A stretch of 7,641 nt of DNA from JBMNTQ01 sp050945815 (lineage in GTDB: Bacteria > Bacillota > Clostridia > Christensenellales > JBMNTQ01), in assembly GCA_050945815.1 (NCBI GenBank), contig JBMNTQ010000096.1:1-7641 (forward strand), in the 5' to 3' direction. Position numbers and translations under genes: made by a program. The notes under the pieces are model-generated. The model was not told the origin of the DNA. It searched no databases and worked only from the letters and a program-made list of their open reading frames with translations. Below are positions 1 through 4,736 of the stretch, piece after piece (the stretch's first letter is position 1; each line of letters begins with the position of its first letter).

Positions 1-169
1 GCATACAGTTAAAAGATAAAAACAGCACAAGAATTTGTAAAAACGCATTTTTTCATAAAACCTGCATCTTTGGGGTAGCATGAAGCAGCGCACATGTCTT
101 GACAGTATTTGACAAGCGGCGAACTTCTCAAGTGCTGTCCACACAAAGATTTACGACGTTTTAAGATTG

Positions 170-197
170 GGAGTAGCTTACTGCTCCTTCTTTTCCC
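170..197 (+). terminator. Weak intrinsic terminator-like hairpin, reads best on the plus strand
   Basis: GGAGTAG (170-176) and CTGCTCC (181-187) form a 7-bp stem with one G-U pair and a CTTA loop. It is followed on the plus strand by a T-rich run (TTCTTTT). On the minus strand the hairpin also forms, about 75 nt after the lipoprotein stop, but is followed only by CAATCTTA. It could end the minus-strand lipoprotein transcript weakly, or face an unseen plus-strand gene to the left. The rest of 1-261 shows no convincing gene on either strand. Confidence 0.3.
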
Positions 198-261
198 GCG
201 TGTATGAAACTCCCGGTTGCCCAGTCTCGATCACCGCCCTCAGACATTGTACCTTTCGCTG

Positions 262-702
262 TCAAACATCCTGCGCCCAATCTTTAAACACCAATTGGCT
301 GATCAAGTCCTCCACTTGGGTTTCGTAATTCTGGAAAAAGTCGACCGGAATTAGTATATCGACAATAAAATCCCATTGATCTGTAGAGACAAAAACAGCC
401 TTACAAACCGTGCTGTCTTCGTTCTTGCCGAAATATCCGGTAATTCTGTGGGCCGGGTAAGCAAGAGCCGTCGACAATGTCTCGTCCTTGACAACCTCCG
501 GTACATCTTCTGCTGCATACCGATCCTGAAAATACGCTGCAATGGCATCCGCGTCTTGCATACCAAGAGGCGCTATCCGCTCCAACGTCAGCGTAACAGA
601 AGCATCCACAAGTTCTTTGTAGTTGTAAACTCCCTGTTGACGGGATACATGACTTTCAAGATACTCCGAACCCGACGGCCACTCGCTAAAACTCAAAATC
701 AA
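262..702 (-). CDS. C-terminal domain of a split lipoprotein (hypothetical)
   Basis: A 146-codon frame with good coding character and no recognised family. It ends in a mixed alpha/beta stretch with the pattern VCKAVFVSTDQWDFIVDI followed by a short terminal helix, as in small extracytoplasmic domains of clostridial lipoproteins. It has no signal peptide of its own, and its first available start is a TTG (700-702) overlapping the TGA (699-701) of the lipoprotein N-terminus. The frame stays open upstream to about position 777 without an ATG. The simplest reading is that this and the 699-905 frame are one lipoprotein of about 213 residues broken by a one-base deletion. Reinitiation is the alternative: a GAGG lies 8 nt before the TTG. 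If so, the product would stay in the cytoplasm, which does not suit a partner of a lipoprotein leader. The C-terminus reads FKDWAQDV and no strong terminator follows. Confidence 0.6.
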   Translation of the reverse strand: MILSFSEWPSGSEYLESHVSRQQGVYNYKELVDASVTLTLERIAPLGMQDADAIAAYFQDRYAAEDVPEVVKDETLSTALAYPAHRITGYFGKNEDSTVCKAVFVSTDQWDFIVDILIPVDFFQNYETQVEDLISQLVFKDWAQDV

Positions 703-905
703 GCCGCCAGCCTCGCCGAAGAACGAACGCGGTCCACAGGTACAAACGATTTCATTTGCGACGGCACGCTCGGCGTCTCAGTCGGCTGAGCCGGTGCTTG
801 CGATGGGGCTTCCGTCCATTCGGAACCGTTTGAACCGGGCATACCACAGGCAGCCATAACCAGCACCATCATAAAAATTAGAAAACCACAAACCATCTTT
901 TTCAT
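699..905 (-). CDS. Lipoprotein N-terminus (signal peptide, lipobox and linker), frame broken after 68 residues
   Basis: The sequence begins MKKMVCGFLIFMMVLVMAAC: two lysines, a hydrophobic core of about 14 residues and the lipobox VMAAC, with Cys20 as the expected lipidated residue after signal peptidase II cleavage. A Ser/Pro/Thr/Ala-rich linker follows (residues 22-50, with PSQAPAQPTETPSVPSQ), which usually joins the anchor to an extracytoplasmic domain. Here the frame runs out at TGA after MKSFVPVDRVRSS, and a coding frame for a folded domain continues in the -1 frame (see 262-702). The ATG at 905 is chosen because GAGGA sits 8 nt upstream; a longer TTG-initiated version reaching 1091 lacks coding character. 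The start lies 182 nt after the stop of the transglutaminase-like gene. The anchor call is firm. Whether the gene is still functional is doubtful. Confidence 0.65.
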   Translation of the reverse strand: MKKMVCGFLIFMMVLVMAACGMPGSNGSEWTEAPSQAPAQPTETPSVPSQMKSFVPVDRVRSSARLAA

Positions 906-929
906 CGCGGACATCCTCATTTTATACGC

Positions 930-959
930 ATTATCAGGACAGTCGATTCTACCAGCCAA
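930..959 (-). promoter_or_regulatory. Candidate promoter for the lipoprotein gene
   Basis: TTGGCT (954-959) and GATAAT (930-935) are separated by 18 nt, which would place the start of transcription about 18 nt before the ATG at 905, just upstream of the GAGGA ribosome site. The -35 match is partial. A small hairpin lies upstream (977-992, GGGCTT/AAGCCC). Read-through from the transglutaminase-like gene is equally possible. Confidence 0.25.
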
Positions 960-1087
960 CCACAATCTCCCGCTCCGGGCTTTCACAAGCCCTATCCAGT
1001 ATACCATCCCCACCATTCGCCAGCTTCCGCAAGTCTGGCCGCAGCCGCAAAGCCAAAGCAGCCCTACCGCCGCATTGGCCGGTGCGC

Positions 1088-2275
1088 TCAATTTTCGTTG
1101 ATAAACCGCAGGAATTCATCAAAATAGTCCGCAGGTATATGTTCGTATTCCTCGCTGAGCGGAATGTAGAAATATCTGTCGCTTACATAGGTCTGCCCCG
1201 GAACATCGTCGCTTTCGGTGTCGTCCCAAGTAACATCCACCAACACCGCTTCGCTCCCGTCGCAAGGGTAAATAACATTCCACGCATGGCTCGACACCTC
1301 CGTCTCGTTGCCGAAAACCCACGCAGAGTTGATCCCAGCATACTGCGCAATCAACGCGAACGCTCTCGCATACCCTGCGCAAACTGCCATGTTATCCTCT
1401 GCGGCCAGCGCATTATAGGCTTCCTGGCAAGCCTCATATTTCTCCATACCGAACATATTCTCCGGGTCATACCCAATGGGCGAATAGGTGATTTTCCGTG
1501 CAATAAAATCGTGAATCTTTCGTGCATAGGCCTTTTCGCTTTCAAAATCCTGAAACCCTCCGCTGGGCACAGGGTTCTTCAATAGAAATTCATACGCTTC
1601 CGCTCTTGCCTCCAGGTCGTATGCAGGCTCAGAATATTCCAGCTTTATCGTTGCATGTACCTTATCTTCATCGCCGCGTTCCTCAGTGTACATATCAATC
1701 GTTTCGTATGCGCTGAACAAATAGTAGGACATAGCCGTTTCACACGCGCGGTTCAAAATTGTAAATCCCGTTCCTTCATCAACCGCAAAGTCCTTTGCAA
1801 GATACAGTTCAAACTCAAACCTGCCGTTCAAGAAGTTATGCAGAACAAATTTAGTCACTTCATTTTGAGACCCAAACACAGGCATTGCCTCGTACGGAAC
1901 GTCTCGTAGCCCCAACACATCCGGGTAAAATGCAGGCACCTCATCTATCGGCAGGTCGTATTCTTCGGGCTTTGGCTCCGGCAATACCGGGCCCATAGAT
2001 GGCGTTTGCGGCGCTGCTAACGGCATCAGCGTTGCAGATGCTTCCGGTATCGACGCAGTTATCCCCGGCGATTCACCGGTCGGCTGCTTGCCGGCCGAAT
2101 CAGGAAACAGAAGTGTCAACGCAATATAGGTTGCGATCGCCAGCAAGGCTATACTCAAAGCAACGGTCGATACAACCATCCATTGTTTTCTCCCCTTGCG
2201 CCGCATAAGAATGATCAGCCCTAAAATGCCCGCAGCAACGATCACAAACAAAAGTACCGCCAGCCATACTAACAC
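1088..2275 (-). CDS. Membrane-anchored transglutaminase-like (papain-fold) protein
   Basis: A 395-residue protein. Two hydrophobic segments at about residues 2-24 and 34-58, joined by a basic loop (RRKGRK), anchor it in the membrane. A Pro/Ser/Thr-rich linker (about 59-105) leads to a large C-terminal domain that should lie outside the cell. This domain carries the transglutaminase-core triad in order: Cys299 in NMAVCAGYARAF, His330 in SSHAWNVI, and Asp347 in VLVDVTWDD. Bacterial members of the superfamily are mostly thiol peptidases or amidases, or of unknown role in the envelope, so the substrate cannot be named. The GTG at 2275 is preferred because a perfect AAGGAGG (2284-2290) sits 8 nt before it. 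The ATG at 2294-2296 lies upstream of that site, with GGGAG directly abutting it, which is too close. It begins about 34 nt after the sensor remnant and is followed by the split lipoprotein. Confidence 0.85.
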   Translation of the reverse strand: MLVWLAVLLFVIVAAGILGLIILMRRKGRKQWMVVSTVALSIALLAIATYIALTLLFPDSAGKQPTGESPGITASIPEASATLMPLAAPQTPSMGPVLPEPKPEEYDLPIDEVPAFYPDVLGLRDVPYEAMPVFGSQNEVTKFVLHNFLNGRFEFELYLAKDFAVDEGTGFTILNRACETAMSYYLFSAYETIDMYTEERGDEDKVHATIKLEYSEPAYDLEARAEAYEFLLKNPVPSGGFQDFESEKAYARKIHDFIARKITYSPIGYDPENMFGMEKYEACQEAYNALAAEDNMAVCAGYARAFALIAQYAGINSAWVFGNETEVSSHAWNVIYPCDGSEAVLVDVTWDDTESDDVPGQTYVSDRYFYIPLSEEYEHIPADYFDEFLRFINEN

Positions 2276-2309
2276 AAAAGACACCTCCTTGCGCATCTCC
2301 CAATACGAT

Positions 2310-2639
2310 TATACTTCCATCGAAACATCACGGCGTCTGCTTTCCTCCGCCTCAAAGAACTCATGCAGTTTTTGTTTCTGCATCGGGCCTATGATGCTCG
2401 GCGAAAACGTTACAAGAAGCTGGTTAAACGCCGATACGTTGACATTGTTGTACCTAGGAGTAGAGGAGCAACCCATCGGATAAAACAGCAGCCATACCGT
2501 TTACAAAGGTCTTCACCCCAGCCCCCGTAGCGATGCCGACCAACATCATAGCAAAGCGGACGAGTGCTCCCACCATTGCCAGCGCATTGAACAGCCGTAC
2601 ACGAAAATCCAATTTTTGGTCAAAAAAACGGCAGATCAT
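2310..2639 (-). pseudogene. Remnant of a membrane sensor protein (N-terminal TM fragment plus an out-of-frame tail)
   Basis: The ATG at 2639 opens a 61-codon frame beginning MICRFFDQKLDFRVRLFNALAM, then two hydrophobic stretches (MMLVGIATGAG, FVNGMAAVLSDGLLLYS), ending at TAG 2454. From memory, the RFFDQKLDFRVRLFN opening followed by TM helices resembles the first residues of clostridial sensor histidine kinases and diguanylate cyclases, which normally continue for several hundred residues. In the +1 frame a coding-like tail (about 2452-2310) reads YNNVNVSAFNQLLVTFSPSI, then IGPMQKQKLHEFFEAEESRR and a short end, with stop TAA at 2310. I do not recognise its family. The layout fits a large internal deletion or a fusion of two gene ends. 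A GAAGGA lies upstream of the ATG, and an extended -10 promoter at 2715 precedes it. The tail ends 34 nt before the GTG of the transglutaminase-like gene. Confidence 0.45.
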
Positions 2640-2714
2640 CCTGGATGCATCCTTCAGCGATCCATCTCCTGCTCGCACCACATCTATCCACAACTATATA
2701 TTCAATTCAATTAT

Positions 2715-2723
2715 ATTATATCA
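2715..2723 (-). promoter_or_regulatory. Extended -10 promoter element
   Basis: TGATATAAT on the minus strand is a perfect TG-N-TATAAT extended -10. No good -35 box lies 16-18 nt upstream, as is usual for this promoter class. Transcription would start near 2708, about 70 nt before the ATG of the sensor remnant. With the sensor gene decayed, it may now serve the transglutaminase-like gene. Confidence 0.45.
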
Positions 2724-2862
2724 CAGCCATCGTTTTCCATCTGCCGCGCATACAGTTTAAAATTTTATTTTCCCATGCAGTACGCGATCATGGCTTTACG
2801 CTTCCAAAGGCTGGCATCATCCGTTTCCAAATGAAGCTCGCCGCGCTTTACCGCCGATGCCG

Positions 2863-2885
2863 AAAAATAGCCTTGTACAAAGGCT
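2863..2885 (-). terminator. Intrinsic terminator candidate
   Basis: On the minus strand AGCCTT and AAGGCT (2869-2885) form a 6-bp stem with a TGTAC loop, followed by TATTTTT (2863-2868). A second hairpin (2883-2902, GCTTGTT/GACAAGC) lies just upstream and shares three bases with it, so the two are partly exclusive. It would close any transcript started at the TGCTATAAA element about 120 nt upstream. Confidence 0.4.
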
Positions 2886-2989
2886 TGTCAAGAACAACAA
2901 GCTTTTCTCTGAGCAACGGACAACTCCTGCCTCCCCCCTGTGCAGTCTTCCAAACGCTCCCTATCCACACAAATCCTTTCCTACAGGCA

Positions 2990-2998
2990 TTTATAGCA
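2990..2998 (-). promoter_or_regulatory. Candidate extended -10 for a small RNA
   Basis: TGCTATAAA on the minus strand matches TG-N-TATAAT with one change. No -35 box is visible. Transcription would begin near 2983 and could end at the T-run at 2863, giving an RNA of about 120 nt with no open frame I find credible. Confidence 0.25.
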
Positions 2999-3015
2999 TC
3001 TCTACGTCTCACTAC

Positions 3016-3045
3016 AGCTGGGCAACAAAAAAAAATTGCCCAGCT
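3016..3045. repeat. Perfect 10-bp inverted repeat around an A9/T9 tract
   Basis: AGCTGGGCAA (3016-3025) and TTGCCCAGCT (3036-3045) pair perfectly around a loop of C plus nine A. On the minus strand the loop becomes T9, so the first arm followed by the T-run resembles the end of a terminator. No T-run follows the full hairpin in either direction, so it is not a standard terminator. Confidence 0.6.
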
Positions 3046-3364
3046 TGAACAGGCACAAAAAGAATGCGGAAGCTATTGCTTCAAATCTGACGCCCTCCGC
3101 AAAAATATGGCAATTTATCCAACACCTAATAAGCCTACACAAAAAAGTGGCTCCTTGCTGCCTATCCACATAATTGGATGACTAGTGCTTCACATGTTCC
3201 CACCCTGCAAAAATGAATAACAAGAAATGAATATGCCGCTTTTTTGATAGCAGCAAGCCCGGTCTGCACCCCGATCCGCAAGCCGCTTGGGGCATTTGCA
3301 ATCTTGTGGGAGCGTCGGCTCGCTGCCGGCATGGGTCCCCAGCCTAATGCCGCCCCTCAAATAT

Positions 3365-3400
3365 GCCGGCTCCCTGCAAAAAGCAAGAAGCCGGCCTTTT
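3365..3400. terminator. Intrinsic terminator hairpin, probably bidirectional
   Basis: GCCGGCT (3365-3371) and AGCCGGC (3389-3395) form a 7-bp GC-rich stem, with an inner TGC/GCA pairing around AAAAA. On the plus strand it is followed by CTTTTCTGTCTCTCTTT, a fair T-tract. On the minus strand it stands about 108 nt after the stop of the DUF2249/CMD gene and is followed by ATATTTG. It is the best candidate for ending that gene, although its T-tract favours the plus direction. Confidence 0.5.
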
Positions 3401-3475
3401 CTGTCTCTCTTTACCTCGATCTAAGTAAGAAGCTTATACATCCCCAGTCCAGGCCCTAGCACGCCACAAATAACG

Positions 3476-3502
3476 CCAAGGCCACCAAGGCCGCCAACGC
3501 CC
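3476..3502. repeat. Three 9-bp tandem repeats next to a stop codon
   Basis: CCAAGGCCA, CCAAGGCCG and CCAACGCCC lie in tandem and end at the base before the stop codon (3503-3505) of the DUF2249/CMD gene. On the minus strand, one frame through them gives a Gly/Leu-rich hydrophobic stretch (GVGGLGGLGVICGVLGPGLG) ending at TAG 3421, but no usable start codon precedes it. Confidence 0.5.
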
Positions 3503-4189
3503 TTACTGCACAGAAACCTCCTCGTTCTTCTCGCCGAATTTCTCCATCAGCATTTGCTTAATTTCATCCCGGCTCCTACCGTTTTTCTCCTGGGTTTTGA
3601 TCAGCTTATACGCCTGAAACAGCGCAGACGGCCCGATCTCCGAGCTGAAATGTCCAATCCCCTGATTCCATGCAAGCAGCTCAAAAACATCGTCAAAAAC
3701 AGCGGTATCCACCCCATATATATAGGCTTTCACCAATTCTCTGGATGCCTGACGCATTCTGCCGGCGCCAACCGCGTTGGCAAGGGAAAGCAACAGCCGC
3801 GTCTCATAGGGTAGCGTGCGCTTGTCGTCATTCCAGGTCAAATCCCAAAAGTCAGCGGCAATTTTCCCCAGTCCCTCATCAATCATCGGGTAATTAAGCA
3901 GCGCCAGTGGCTTGAATGGCGCCCGATCCCCGCCCTCTTTCATTTCCACGCGGTAAAAATACACATGAAACTCACTGGCCCCCACCTGCTCCGTATAGTG
4001 CTCAAACCCAAGATCCTCAAAAGCCGTGTACAGGGGATAGGGCTCAAAGGTCTGAATAATCTTCAATCCTTCTCCAACTTTGATGCCATAAGCCTGCTTT
4101 TTCAAGCCGGGAAAAAAGTTCCCCTGTATATGGCGTACATCAATGGTCTTGAATGTGGATATTTTCCCCTTCCAATCATCATAGTTCAT
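3503..4189 (-). CDS. DUF2249 domain joined to a cysteine-less carboxymuconolactone-decarboxylase/AhpD-like domain
   Basis: A 228-residue soluble protein. Residues about 14-80 match DUF2249 (TIDVRHIQG, then GEGLKIIQTFEPYPLYTAFEDLG), a small fold related to TusA-like sulfur-carrier domains. Residues about 128-200 look like the helical CMD/AhpD fold (LLLSLANAVGAGRMRQASRE, then VFDDVFELLAWNQGIGHFSS). AhpD-type enzymes use a Cys-x-x-Cys pair at the position read here as GRMRQ, and the whole protein has no cysteine, so peroxidase chemistry is unlikely. Many CMD proteins lack these cysteines and act as lyases or have no known activity. The ATG at 4189 is chosen because AAGGA sits 7 nt upstream; a longer TTG start at 4225 has no such site. 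A promoter and palindromic operator lie about 80-130 nt upstream, so expression is probably controlled by a dimeric repressor. The function itself is unknown. Confidence 0.75.
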   Translation of the reverse strand: MNYDDWKGKISTFKTIDVRHIQGNFFPGLKKQAYGIKVGEGLKIIQTFEPYPLYTAFEDLGFEHYTEQVGASEFHVYFYRVEMKEGGDRAPFKPLALLNYPMIDEGLGKIAADFWDLTWNDDKRTLPYETRLLLSLANAVGAGRMRQASRELVKAYIYGVDTAVFDDVFELLAWNQGIGHFSSEIGPSALFQAYKLIKTQEKNGRSRDEIKQMLMEKFGEKNEEVSVQ

Positions 4190-4267
4190 AATCATTTCCT
4201 TTCTCATGCCTACACAGCACAACAAAATGTCCGTATCCTATCCTTCCCCAACCTGGTTGCCGGCGTT

Positions 4268-4287
4268 TAGTTAGTCTAAACTAACTA
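4268..4287. promoter_or_regulatory. Palindromic operator at the start of transcription
   Basis: TAGTTAGTCTAAACTAACTA has perfect 8-bp arms around a CTAA spacer. It lies just downstream of the candidate -10 at 4293-4298 and covers the expected start of transcription. Its size and symmetry fit a TetR- or MarR-family dimer acting as a repressor by steric block. No regulator gene is visible in the window. Confidence 0.65.
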
Positions 4288-4292
4288 TTTTT

Positions 4293-4321
4293 ATAGTATA
4301 TCAATTCTCAGCAAAAATCAA
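4293..4321 (-). promoter_or_regulatory. Candidate promoter of the DUF2249/CMD gene
   Basis: TTGATT (4316-4321) and TACTAT (4293-4298) on the minus strand are 17 nt apart. An overlapping TATACT/TATAAA makes the exact -10 uncertain. The start would fall near 4286, inside the palindromic operator, leaving a leader of about 97 nt before the ATG at 4189. Confidence 0.5.
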
Positions 4322-4654
4322 GAGCCATTTGCAAGCAAAGCCGCATCTTTTTTTCACCGACAAAGCACAAGCCTTCTGCCCCGTTCAAGCTTACACCGCC
4401 TCGCAAAAACGTTCCTCCCAACAATCAGGACATATCTAATTCGCATTGTTCAGCGTATTCTGATATGCTTCCGTACAGGATTAGCCTTATATATGAACAA
4501 AATACAAAGGCTTCTTCCAAGATAAAGCAGCCTCTTGCGTAATCAAACCCCAACTCTATACAAATTTTTCGCTCCAACCCCGGTTTTGGAAAAAAGGCTG
4601 CGTATTCTATCTACGACAACGACTAAAACCCAACGTTCCTTACCCTTACAAAAC

Positions 4655-4692
4655 GAACAGGCGCTTCTTTTCCTACTGGGAAGCGCCTGTTC
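4655..4692 (-). terminator. Strong intrinsic terminator after the MFS gene
   Basis: GAACAGGCGCTT (4655-4666) and AAGCGCCTGTTC (4681-4692) form a perfect 12-bp stem with a 14-nt loop. On the minus strand it is followed by GTTTTG, starting 44 nt after the MFS stop codon. The plus-strand side also has a modest T-rich tail (TCTCTTTG), so it may work both ways. Confidence 0.85.
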
Positions 4693-4736
4693 TCTCTTTG
4701 TCCTGCAAACCACCTTGCAAATTTCTTATACGCCGC

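Larger units (their letters stand above)
2694..3502. other. Gene-free stretch rich in hairpins and short repeats
   Basis: I find no open frame here with coding character; the plus-strand frames across 2645-3181 are rich in Ser, His and Cys and look random. The stretch does hold an extended -10 (2715), a minus-strand hairpin pair with a T-run (2863-2902), a second TGnTATAAA element (2990-2998), a 10-bp inverted repeat around an A9 tract (3016-3045), a GC-rich multi-stem fold (3289-3395), 9-bp tandem repeats (3476-3502), and CTATCCACA at 2684, 2961 and 3162. It may contain one or more non-coding RNAs or decayed sequence. Confidence 0.5.
4190..4654. other. Intergenic region between the MFS terminator and the DUF2249/CMD gene
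   Basis: No frame on either strand looks coding. It contains the promoter and operator at 4268-4321. A weak imperfect minus-strand hairpin lies near 4509-4534 (AGGCTGC/GAAGCCT), followed by TTGTATTTTG. I see nothing else. Confidence 0.55.

Noticed and set aside
99..114. Tandem TTGACA boxes (99-104 and 109-114)
   Set aside because: Both match a -35 box, but no -10 box lies at 16-18 nt from either, so a promoter call is not supported.
699..1091. A longer version of the lipoprotein frame starting at a TTG near 1091
   Set aside because: The added residues lack coding character and would bury the signal peptide inside the protein; the ATG at 905 has a ribosome site and a perfect lipoprotein leader.
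2284..2296. ATG at 2294-2296 as the start of the transglutaminase-like gene
   Set aside because: The strong AAGGAGG lies inside that version, correctly spaced for the GTG at 2275; the only site before the ATG abuts it directly.
1..2760. GCATACAGTT at the left edge and again near 2749-2758, as a possible direct repeat or attachment site
   Set aside because: Identity stops after about 10 bases, the flanks differ, and no integrase or transposase gene lies between.
3148..3177. A possible minus-strand terminator (GTGG...CCAC followed by TTTTTT)
   Set aside because: The stem is only 4 bp with a long loop, and the inner pairing conflicts with the outer one, so the T-run alone is not enough.
2645..3181. 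A 178-codon plus-strand frame in the gene-free stretch
   Set aside because: It has no ribosome site or recognisable motif, its amino acid make-up looks random, and it runs through hairpins and a poly-A tract.
3157..3333. A minus-strand frame of about 56 codons beginning MPAASRRSHK
   Set aside because: It overlaps the GC-rich hairpin fold, has no clear ribosome site, and its composition does not look coding.
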